Origin: Firmicutes bacterium UBA5493
Lineage (GTDB): Bacteria; Bacillota; Limnochordia; Darwinibacteriales; Darwinibacteriaceae
Assembly: GCA_002424045.1 (NCBI GenBank)
Contig: DIPH01000026.1
Coordinates: 1 to 7,138, forward strand
Reading direction: 5' to 3'
DNA length: 7,138 bases
Made by a program: the position numbers and the translations under genes. Below are positions 1 through 5,839 of this stretch, piece by piece. Within the stretch, counting starts at the first letter, position 1, and each line of letters begins with the position of its first letter. The notes under the pieces were generated by a model, which ran no database searches, was not told the DNA's origin, and saw nothing but the letters and a program-made list of their open reading frames with translations.

Positions 1-54
1 TGACAATGGGGTCCATTACATTCTTTCTGTACGTGAAACATAACGCATATTAAT

Positions 55-77
55 AACACTAAAGAAATCAACACTAA
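55..77. repeat. Short tandem-spaced direct repeat AACACTAA x2
   Basis: AACACTAA occurs at 55-62 and again at 70-77, 15 bp start to start, in the non-coding stretch after capF. It could be part of a regulatory region for the next gene to the left, or chance in AT-rich DNA. I see no other copies in the neighbouring gaps I compared by eye. Confidence 0.3.
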
Positions 78-165
78 GCTAAAACTGTTTACAGCTCAAA
101 AAAACCATAACATTGCAGTTCTAGAACCTAGTTCCCGCTGATTCTACTGCATGATTATTTGTTGC

Positions 166-1275
166 CTATACTAGAGAATAATAAGTGTCCGGTTTGTCAG
201 GATCGAATAATTCGTTTGCCCACATAATCGTAACCATATCGTCATTACCCAAGTTCTCAATGTTATGTGTATATCCGGGAGGTATATCCACAACTTCCAG
301 AGTTTCTCCATTGACAAAATACTCATAGATCTCTTCTGAATCAATTTTTCTGAGTCTAATAACACCCTTGCCGCTGACTACGAGAAACTTCTCAACCTTG
401 GTGTGATGCCAATGGTTACCTTTACATATACCCGGTTTAGAAACATTAACAGAAAATTGACCCCTATCAGCCGTGCGAATGAACTCCGTAAAAGACCCTC
501 TTTCATCTAGGTTCATTTTCAGGGGATAGTTGAACGAGTCTTCTGGCAGGAAACTTAAATAAGTACTATGCAGTTTCTTTGTAAACGCATCCGACGTATC
601 TGGAACAGTCAATGCGCCACGGCTACTCTGGAATGAATAAATCATGTCGACTAAATCAACAAGCAAAACCCTATAGATAGGGGTGACTTCTTGGAAATGG
701 CCGATTCTAATGGAGGTGTCCTCAACAATCTTTGTGAATTCCCTAATTAAATCATCAATATACATCAGAGTAATCTCTGTTGCTTCGTCGTTTATGTGTA
801 TTGGTAAGCCTCGCCCAATATTGTGGCAAAAAGTCGCCACGGCGCTATTATAATTGGGTTTACTCCATTTGCCAAAAACATTTGGTAATCTATAAATGAG
901 TACTCTTGCACCCGTCTCCTTGGCATAACTGAGAAGTAGATCTTCACATGCCCTTTTGCTTAAGCCATAGGGAGTATCCGAAGTGGCGTGAATGGAAGAA
1001 GAAAACACAATAGGACAGGTGTTTTCATGCTTCTTAAGAGTATCAAGCAACCTCTCTGTAGAACCATAGTTTCCATCCATAAATTCATTTGGGTTTTCCA
1101 ACCTATTTACACCTGCAAGGTGAAAAATGATATCTGCATTCAGGCAATATCTGCTAAATAGATCCGATGTGGTCTCGCGATTCACTTCGCAAACCTCGTA
1201 GCCGCCTCGGAGTCTTAATTCGGCACAAAGGTTTCTTCCAATAAAACCGCTTGCACCGGTAACCAGCACCTTCAT
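166..1275 (-). CDS. capF: CapF/FnlB-type UDP-sugar C3-epimerase / C4-reductase (SDR plus cupin)
   Basis: This bifunctional cytoplasmic enzyme acts second in UDP-L-FucNAc synthesis. In the characterised Staphylococcus aureus CapF, the cupin domain epimerises C3 of the 4-keto sugar made by CapE, and the SDR domain reduces C4 with NADPH to give UDP-N-acetyl-L-pneumosamine. The sequence shows an extended SDR domain (about residues 1-245) with the nucleotide motif GASGFIG (7-13), a Ser-rich strand (92-94) and the catalytic YGLSK (Y103, K107). A C-terminal cupin follows (about 250-369) with the metal-site cluster HWHH (288-291), E295 and a later His (H337). The start is ATG 1275. It gives MKVLVTG at the Rossmann strand, 369 aa (as I recall, the S. 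aureus length), and has an excellent SD at 1287-1297. An ATG at 1308 overlapping the capE stop as ATGA would only add 11 unrelated residues. It lies 29 bp after capE, in the same order as S. aureus capEF. Confidence 0.93.
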   Translation of the reverse strand: MKVLVTGASGFIGRNLCAELRLRGGYEVCEVNRETTSDLFSRYCLNADIIFHLAGVNRLENPNEFMDGNYGSTERLLDTLKKHENTCPIVFSSSIHATSDTPYGLSKRACEDLLLSYAKETGARVLIYRLPNVFGKWSKPNYNSAVATFCHNIGRGLPIHINDEATEITLMYIDDLIREFTKIVEDTSIRIGHFQEVTPIYRVLLVDLVDMIYSFQSSRGALTVPDTSDAFTKKLHSTYLSFLPEDSFNYPLKMNLDERGSFTEFIRTADRGQFSVNVSKPGICKGNHWHHTKVEKFLVVSGKGVIRLRKIDSEEIYEYFVNGETLEVVDIPPGYTHNIENLGNDDMVTIMWANELFDPDKPDTYYSLV

Positions 1276-1286
1276 GATAAGTGCAG

Positions 1287-1297
1287 ACCTCCTTTCT
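1287..1297 (-). promoter_or_regulatory. Very strong ribosome binding site of capF
   Basis: On the minus strand this reads AGAAAGGAGGT, an uninterrupted match to the complement of the CCUCCUUUCU-type 16S rRNA tail known from Gram-positive bacteria. It ends 11 nt before the ATG at 1275 and lies entirely in the capE-capF gap. It decides the capF start against the in-frame ATG at 1308. Confidence 0.85.
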
Positions 1298-1304
1298 GAT
1301 GAGA

Positions 1305-2348
1305 TCATTCTGTTGATATTGCAGCTTCTCTAAAGCCGAAATTTGCTAGCTCGTCCCTGATGTAAGACAAATTTAGTAGTTTTCCCTTAATCTCCTCCAC
1401 ACTTAATATCTTAGTGTTCTGTGAGTTATACTCATCAGTCAACGATATCTGATGGGATCCCTCATCTAGATATTTCTCGTAATTGAGGTTTCTGCAATCG
1501 GCTGGGACTCGGTAAAAATCACCCATATCAATCGCTTTGGCGGCCTCTTCTTTAGTTAGTAGAACTTCATACATCTTTTCCCCATGCCTTGTACCGATGA
1601 CCCGAATCTCACTCTCTACTTCAAAGATCTCAATTAGGGCTTTAGCCAGATCCCCTATATAACACGACGGAGATTTTTGTACCATGATATCTCCACTTTC
1701 CGCGTGCTGAAAGGCAAATTCAACTAACTTCACTGCTTCTTCAAGATTCATGATAAACCTTGTCATCCTTGGATCCGTTACGGTCAACGGCTGACCAGAC
1801 TTGATCTGTTCCACAAACAACGGTATAACAGAGCCCCTAGATGCCATGACATTTCCATATCTTGTTCCGCAGATTATGGTTTCATCCGGTGAAACAGTTC
1901 GGGATCTGGCAATGAACGTCTTTTCCATCATTGCCTTTGAAATACCCATCGCATTAACTGGGTATGCCGCCTTATCGGTGGAAAGACAGATTACTTTTCT
2001 CACGCCAGCATCGATAGCGACCTTTAGGAGATTGTCGGTCCCTAAGATATTAGTCTTAACTGCCTCAATAGGAAAAAACTCGCACGATGGAACCTGCTTT
2101 AATGCAGCGGCATGAAAAACATAATCGACGCCATGTATTGCATTTCTAATACTATCCGCATCGCGAACATCGCCAATGTAATATTTGATTTTGTCATTTT
2201 GATAATGTCTTCTCATATCATCCTGCTTCTTTTCGTCGCGGGAAAATATCCGAATTTCGTTAACCTCAGTATTGAGGAACCGTTCTAAGACCACATTACC
2301 GAATGAGCCCGTCCCACCAGTAATCAGCAGGGTGCTATCTCTAAACAT
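1305..2348 (-). CDS. capE: CapE/FnlA-type UDP-GlcNAc 4,6-dehydratase / 5-epimerase
   Basis: Cytoplasmic SDR enzyme that takes UDP-GlcNAc to the 5-inverted 4-keto-6-deoxy sugar, the first step towards UDP-L-FucNAc; its product is the CapF substrate. Visible features are the Rossmann motif GGTGSFG (11-17), FSRDE (35-39), the FHAAALKQVP stretch (78-87), the dehydratase STDKA segment (123-127, with D125 and K126) and MGISK (134-138). M134 stands where most SDRs have the catalytic Tyr, as in the known SMK-type dehydratases of the WbpM/CapE group. Later conserved pieces are GTRYGNV (161-167) and GTRHGEKMYE (252-261). With ATG 2348 it is 347 aa, a normal length for short CapE-type enzymes. A GTG nine bases upstream is less likely, because the AAGGTG SD sits next to the ATG and the protein then starts MFRDSTLLITGG. 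It begins 12 bp after the glycosyltransferase stop, and its SD abuts that stop, suggesting coupling. FlaA1/PglF-like dehydratases are the main alternative, but the capF neighbour favours CapE. Confidence 0.93.
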   Translation of the reverse strand: MFRDSTLLITGGTGSFGNVVLERFLNTEVNEIRIFSRDEKKQDDMRRHYQNDKIKYYIGDVRDADSIRNAIHGVDYVFHAAALKQVPSCEFFPIEAVKTNILGTDNLLKVAIDAGVRKVICLSTDKAAYPVNAMGISKAMMEKTFIARSRTVSPDETIICGTRYGNVMASRGSVIPLFVEQIKSGQPLTVTDPRMTRFIMNLEEAVKLVEFAFQHAESGDIMVQKSPSCYIGDLAKALIEIFEVESEIRVIGTRHGEKMYEVLLTKEEAAKAIDMGDFYRVPADCRNLNYEKYLDEGSHQISLTDEYNSQNTKILSVEEIKGKLLNLSYIRDELANFGFREAAISTE

Positions 2349-2360
2349 CTGCAACACCTT

Positions 2361-3569
2361 CTATTCATCCTTGTTAGCAATCGTATAAAAAAGATCTATT
2401 AGCTTCTTCGTGTTTTTACTTCTGGCATAATGCTCCTTGCCAAAATGATAGCCATTTACAGCCATCTCTTCGCGAAGTGATTTATCATGATACAACCTAA
2501 GAATCGCCTCTGCGAGCGCTTCCGGGTCCTCATTTGAAACTGAAATACCGATTTGGTTTTCATTGAACATTCGATAGTAATGGGAGTCCTTGTCTACGGA
2601 GTTAATGATCGGTCGTTTGCACGCCATCAATAGTGCCGCTTTACTTGGTACCGAGTTGCCTATTATTCCTCTTTTAAGGGGTATTAGGCACGCAGAACAG
2701 GTGCTATAAACATCTGAGACCATATGCTCGGGTTCAAGCGGATAGAAGACTATGTTTATCAAGCCACGCCTTTCCTTCTCCTTCATGAAAGTCTCCTTTT
2801 GGCTCCCTTTACCTATCATCTGAAATTCTATATCTGTGTAATCCTTCAGCAGTTCAGCAACCTTAAGTACCATTTGATAATCAAAAACATAGCCCATTGT
2901 TCCCGCATACTGAACGTAGAATTTGTCTTTCGGCAAATCGTACTTGCGCACAAATCTATTGTCTTCCCAGTGTACCTCTTGAACAGTTCTATCATCGTAC
3001 CAATTGACAATTTCGTAGATTTTGCCTTCGCGAACACCCTGTTCCAAGACCTTATCGCTCATATCTTCAGAGATAACGGTAATTGCATCGCTATACCTGT
3101 AGGCAATTTTTTGCAATTGGTAGAACACAATCTGCATCCATTTCGATTTCATCACCCCACTGGCGATAGAACTCCCTGGGAACATATCTTGAATACTGTA
3201 GATGATAGGGTTTCTGTTTCCGAACAACCTAGCAATGAGCAAATTATATAGGGCAGTTGGACACGATTGAACATAGATTAAATCGTAGTCTTGTACATTC
3301 CTTATAAACTTCCTACAATCCCACGCGAACTTGATTCCGCTTAAGTATCTTTTGACAAAGGCGTGTTTATCAACTACAGCGCGTTCCACAATGCTAAACG
3401 TAAAGCCACTGTACTTACAGAACTCCTCGGGTATGTCCTCGTTTTGACCCGTCGTATGACTCGAAATCACATGTACGTCAATGCCCGCAGATAAAGTGTC
3501 TTCCACCATCGCTTTCATCAAGTGATACGAAGGGTTTGGTGCGTCAAAACCTGATGCGAAGAAATACAA
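2361..3569 (-). CDS. GT4-type glycosyltransferase (GT-B), possibly WbuB/CapL-like
   Basis: A cytoplasmic or membrane-associated glycosyltransferase that should extend the lipid-linked repeat unit. The N-terminal half starts with a Rossmann strand (YFFASGFDAPNPSYH) and carries DLIYVQSCP (96-104), SIQDMFPG (125-132) and the inter-domain VISEDM segment (165-170). The C-terminal donor domain has QYAGTMGY (220-227), FQMIGKGSQK (249-258) and NSVPSK (305-310), followed by a family-typical RPIINSVD (319-326). In many GT4 enzymes a Glu follows PSK two residues later; here that position is Leu (AALLMAC), a divergence from the EX7E motif. Coordinates use TTG 3569, the nearest canonical start (402 aa). 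That codon lies 16 nt from the SD at 3584-3592, whereas an ATC at 3578 has perfect spacing and would give 405 aa with IKVLYFF at the first strand. Lying directly before capE and capF, it may transfer the sugar they make, as WbuB and CapL transfer L-FucNAc. The specificity is inferred. Confidence 0.85.
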   Translation of the reverse strand: MYFFASGFDAPNPSYHLMKAMVEDTLSAGIDVHVISSHTTGQNEDIPEEFCKYSGFTFSIVERAVVDKHAFVKRYLSGIKFAWDCRKFIRNVQDYDLIYVQSCPTALYNLLIARLFGNRNPIIYSIQDMFPGSSIASGVMKSKWMQIVFYQLQKIAYRYSDAITVISEDMSDKVLEQGVREGKIYEIVNWYDDRTVQEVHWEDNRFVRKYDLPKDKFYVQYAGTMGYVFDYQMVLKVAELLKDYTDIEFQMIGKGSQKETFMKEKERRGLINIVFYPLEPEHMVSDVYSTCSACLIPLKRGIIGNSVPSKAALLMACKRPIINSVDKDSHYYRMFNENQIGISVSNEDPEALAEAILRLYHDKSLREEMAVNGYHFGKEHYARSKNTKKLIDLFYTIANKDE

Positions 3570-3583
3570 TACCTTGATGTCAG

Positions 3584-3592
3584 TTCCTCCTA
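3584..3592 (-). promoter_or_regulatory. Ribosome binding site of the glycosyltransferase gene
   Basis: The minus strand reads TAGGAGGAA, with an AGGAGG core at 3586-3591. No ATG, GTG or TTG in the glycosyltransferase frame lies at normal distance. The codon 7 nt after the core is ATC (3576-3578), and the first canonical start, TTG 3569, is 16 nt away. The site therefore points to start-codon loss or non-canonical AUC initiation. Confidence 0.75.
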
Positions 3593-3606
3593 ACTCACGC
3601 GGGATT

Positions 3607-3634
3607 ATTATGCTAATTAGTCTTTTCCATTCAA
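3607..3634 (-). promoter_or_regulatory. Possible sigma70/SigA-type promoter in the 120-bp gap
   Basis: On the minus strand TTGAAT (3629-3634) and CATAAT (3607-3612) are separated by 16 bases. They match the consensus -35 at four and -10 at five of six positions. The spacer contains the palindrome CTAATTAG (3613-3620). Transcripts would start near 3600, just before the glycosyltransferase SD, leaving a short leader. This is the largest gap inside the gene series and the only internal place where I see a plausible promoter. AT-rich sequence gives such matches by chance, so confidence is low. Confidence 0.3.
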
Positions 3635-3698
3635 TTTAACTTACGCTCTTGCATTGTGAAGATAGGTTATTAGATTTCTCAATGACATGCAGCACAAC

Positions 3699-4883
3699 TC
3701 ACTCTGTTATCACCCGTATCTTTCTCATTGCATCCTCACAAATCCTGATGGCATTTCGAACGTCGGTTGCCTGCGCAATGACAAAGCCAACTCTATCCGT
3801 GCTACTACTAATTGTCTTGACCGTATCACCAATGCCCTTGGTCAACACTATTTCCTTAATGCCTGGAATGTGTTTTGCTTCATCGACCCCCTCGACAGAC
3901 TTGATCCTACCACCGTCAACCCCGATATATCTTATCGCACTACCAAAGCTGTATATTGGTTTAAGGTCTGGTTCTCTGCCCGTCAGCAAATCAATTGTAG
4001 CACCCACCATATCTATACCAGTTGAAAGTGGCACAAGATGTGTTGTAATGCAATCACCACCTAAGCGTGCACCTAGTTCGATCACTTTAGGTCCATTTTC
4101 AGTTACCATTATCTCAACATGTGCCGGACCAATATTTATGCCAAGCGAGTCAACGGCGTCTACTGCCAATCTCTCTACTCTTTCTTGAACATCTAGAGGT
4201 AGAATCGTTGGTTGGGAATGTCCCATCTCCACAAAGTGAGGGGCACCAGTGGTCAACTTATCGGTGATTGCCAACACGTGCGTTTCTCCCTGTTCGGTCA
4301 TGGTTTCAACACTAACTTCGTGTCCCTTTAGGTACTCCTCTATTATTACAACGCCGCTCCTGGACTCCTTTTTGCTGTATGTGTAGGCAGTTTCAAGCTC
4401 GTCCCGATGATTTACCAGGATTACTCCTCGGCTTCCTGCATTATCCACTGGCTTAAGAATACATGGATATGAGATTTGATCAATAGAAGCATACAAGTCC
4501 GCCTTGTTCTCTATCACATAAAACCATGGAGAAGCAACGCTATGATCCGCAAAACACCTAATCATTTCTGCTTTGTCAGTAGCTTTCTCTGCCGCCTCAA
4601 CAGAAATCCCAGGCAATGCCAATTGCGAAGCGCATTTCGCCACCGCTCGAACAGGCATGTCTGTAGCCAAGGTCATGACCCCATCCGCCCGAAATTCAGT
4701 AGCAACACGTAGTATTCCATCAATATCTATGGTACTAACACAATAACGAACGTCCGCAAACTCCATTCCTATAGCATTGATATTTTGATCAGCTACACCT
4801 ACCACAAACCCCTTTCTTTTCGCCGCTTTGATTGCAGGCAACTGTAATACAGAGGCTCCAAGAATCAATATTCGCTTACTCAT
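3699..4883 (-). CDS. ATP-grasp carboxylate-amine ligase, L-amino-acid-ligase-like
   Basis: ATP-grasp enzymes activate a carboxylate as acyl-phosphate and join it to an amine or another nucleophile. The sequence shows a pre-ATP-grasp domain (about 1-105) with a glycine-bearing first strand (ILILGAS). The ATP-grasp core (about 106-300) has the ATP-binding K144 in LKPVDNAGSRGV (143-154), EEYLKGHEVSVE (182-193), and the metal-binding region H255, E257, E269 and R273 in IELGARLGGD (268-277). The Asn usual in EINPR-type motifs is replaced here. Residues about 312-385 (GSAIRYIGVDGGRI onward) resemble the small C-terminal domain of L-amino-acid ligases such as BacD. Length is 394 aa. ATG 4883 is supported by an AGGAGGT SD 5 nt upstream. 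Its place between the phosphoglycosyl transferase and a glycosyltransferase suggests it amidates or aminoacylates a polysaccharide sugar, or makes a small building block. The substrate cannot be read from sequence. CarB- and PurK-like labels are less specific alternatives. Confidence 0.85.
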   Translation of the reverse strand: MSKRILILGASVLQLPAIKAAKRKGFVVGVADQNINAIGMEFADVRYCVSTIDIDGILRVATEFRADGVMTLATDMPVRAVAKCASQLALPGISVEAAEKATDKAEMIRCFADHSVASPWFYVIENKADLYASIDQISYPCILKPVDNAGSRGVILVNHRDELETAYTYSKKESRSGVVIIEEYLKGHEVSVETMTEQGETHVLAITDKLTTGAPHFVEMGHSQPTILPLDVQERVERLAVDAVDSLGINIGPAHVEIMVTENGPKVIELGARLGGDCITTHLVPLSTGIDMVGATIDLLTGREPDLKPIYSFGSAIRYIGVDGGRIKSVEGVDEAKHIPGIKEIVLTKGIGDTVKTISSSTDRVGFVIAQATDVRNAIRICEDAMRKIRVITE

Positions 4884-4888
4884 TCTCT

Positions 4889-4895
4889 ACCTCCT
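4889..4895 (-). promoter_or_regulatory. Ribosome binding site of the ATP-grasp gene
   Basis: The minus strand reads AGGAGGT, ending 5 nt before ATG 4883 and lying in the 36-bp gap after the phosphoglycosyl transferase. It fixes the start and suggests efficient translation. Confidence 0.8.
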
Positions 4896-4919
4896 CGAAT
4901 AGGGGCTATTACTTTCCTC

Positions 4920-5525
4920 TCACTGGCTAGAATCGGATGAAATATATACGTTTTCTTTCCGAAAAACCGACAAAAATGTTTTTAGCAATATCTTGATATC
5001 GAAACAAAAGCTTATGTTGTCCACATAGTATACATCATGCTCAAATTTTTCGCGTTGGCCGATAGAGTTGCGATAATACGCTTGGCTGTAACCTGTAATG
5101 CCGGGGCGTACATCCAATCGTCGAAGTTCCAGAGCGTTGTATTCATCAATACTTCTATCAGCCAAAATCGGGCGTGGTCCAACCAGACTCATGTCACCCT
5201 TTAGCACATTAAGAAACTGCGGAAGCTCATCTAGGCTTGTCTTACGCATAAACCGCCCAATCCTTGTAACCCGGCAGTCATCGTCCGCATTGTATGTAGA
5301 ACCATCCGGAAGACGAATATCTGGTGAATCTACTCGCATAGAACGAAACTTATACATTTTAAATCGTTCTCCATATCGACCAGTACGCCATGCGTTATAG
5401 AACACCGGTCCCTTATCCTCAAAATAGATTACCAGACTAAGGATAATAGCGATTAGCAATATCAGTGGTAACACAATCAAAGAAACACCAACATCAATAA
5501 GACGTTTAATGTACTTACAATACAT
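4920..5525 (-). CDS. Undecaprenyl-phosphate sugar phosphotransferase (small, PglC-like bacterial sugar transferase)
   Basis: This monotopic membrane enzyme transfers a sugar-1-phosphate from a UDP-sugar to undecaprenyl phosphate, starting repeat-unit assembly at the inner face of the membrane. An N-terminal hydrophobic re-entrant helix (about 11-34) follows the basic KYIKRLID start. GPVFYNAWRTGRYG (39-52) and KMYKFRSMR (56-64) are family hallmarks. The catalytic Asp-Glu pair is D99-E100 in TSLDELPQFLNVLKGD (96-111), followed by MSLVGPRP (112-119) and RPGITGYSQAYYRNS (140-154). At 201 aa it is the short catalytic form without the extra N-terminal transmembrane domain of WbaP/WcaJ. ATG 5525 is chosen over the in-frame TTG 5543, because a GGAG SD lies 8 nt before it and MYCKYIKRLID matches the family start. 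It lies 35 bp after the acyl carrier gene. The sugar it transfers is not identifiable here. Confidence 0.93.
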   Translation of the reverse strand: MYCKYIKRLIDVGVSLIVLPLILLIAIILSLVIYFEDKGPVFYNAWRTGRYGERFKMYKFRSMRVDSPDIRLPDGSTYNADDDCRVTRIGRFMRKTSLDELPQFLNVLKGDMSLVGPRPILADRSIDEYNALELRRLDVRPGITGYSQAYYRNSIGQREKFEHDVYYVDNISFCFDIKILLKTFLSVFRKENVYISSDSSQ

Positions 5526-5560
5526 AGTAAAAACTCCAATCAAATGTCAGTCACTATACC

Positions 5561-5806
5561 TTAGGTCTGATTCGTTAATCGAATTATCATCTGAGCAATC
5601 GCTCCAGCAGAATCAAAATTATCTGGCGTCAAACACTCTACGGGGATCTCTACTCCAAACTCATCTGACAGCTCAGATACGATCATCACTAGCGCCAATG
5701 AATCAATAGTACCGCCCGTAACCAGACTTGTTGAGGTAAAGATATCTGAAGTAGATGGGGTACTCTTGAGAATTGCCTCAACTCGCGTTAATACATCTTT
5801 TTCCAT
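5561..5806 (-). CDS. Discrete acyl carrier protein
   Basis: A small acidic carrier that, after 4'-phosphopantetheinylation of a Ser, holds an acyl or aminoacyl thioester for a partner enzyme in the cytoplasm. The motif GGTIDSLALVMI carries the DSL attachment site. From ATG 5806 the protein is 81 aa (MEKDVLTRVEAIL...) and the attachment Ser is residue 36, as in classical ACPs, so I prefer this start. An in-frame ATG at 5827 gives 88 aa, has a weak GAGAG SD and cannot be excluded. Helix II (IDSLALVMIVSELSDEF) and VEIPVECLTPDNFDSAGAIA fit the four-helix fold. The gene is too far from any fatty-acid genes visible here to be assumed housekeeping. Between a transporter and a phosphoglycosyl transferase it more likely carries a substituent of the polysaccharide. 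No loading ligase or acyltransferase is visible; they may lie upstream, beyond the right edge. A Dlt-type D-alanyl carrier is another possibility. Confidence 0.88.
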   Translation of the reverse strand: MEKDVLTRVEAILKSTPSTSDIFTSTSLVTGGTIDSLALVMIVSELSDEFGVEIPVECLTPDNFDSAGAIAQMIIRLTNQT

Positions 5807-5839
5807 AACATCACTTTCGCCTTTCATTTTATCTCTCTA

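Noticed and set aside
1..16. Start of a further minus-strand gene (MDPIV...)
   Set aside because: Only five codons are visible and the putative SD (AGAAAG) is weak. It does not look like the usual CapG N-terminus, so it is not called as a gene.
98..104. Seven-U run on the minus strand as a rho-independent terminator after capF
   Set aside because: No stable GC-rich hairpin directly precedes the run. Nearby inverted repeats are short, AT-rich or wrongly placed.
134..1275. capF as a degenerate or truncated gene because of the following gap
   Set aside because: The frame is intact, both domains and catalytic residues are present, and the 369-aa length is as expected.
1276..1308. Upstream ATG for capF overlapping the capE stop as ATGA
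   Set aside because: The added MISSERRSALI is not family-like, and the very strong SD sits immediately before ATG 1275.
1801..2115. Plus-strand open frame of 104 codons
   Set aside because: Antisense to the most conserved part of capE; no domain or SD.
2724..3251. Plus-strand open frame of 175 codons
   Set aside because: Fully antisense to the conserved glycosyltransferase. Its composition looks like a reverse shadow.
3649..4188. Plus-strand open frame of 179 codons
   Set aside because: It is antisense to the ATP-grasp gene, which has clear motifs. The plus-strand protein shows no recognisable domain and I see no good SD.
5526..5543. TTG start at 5543 for the phosphoglycosyl transferase
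   Set aside because: It adds MIGVFT without an SD at proper distance, while ATG 5525 has GGAG 8 nt upstream and a family-like start.
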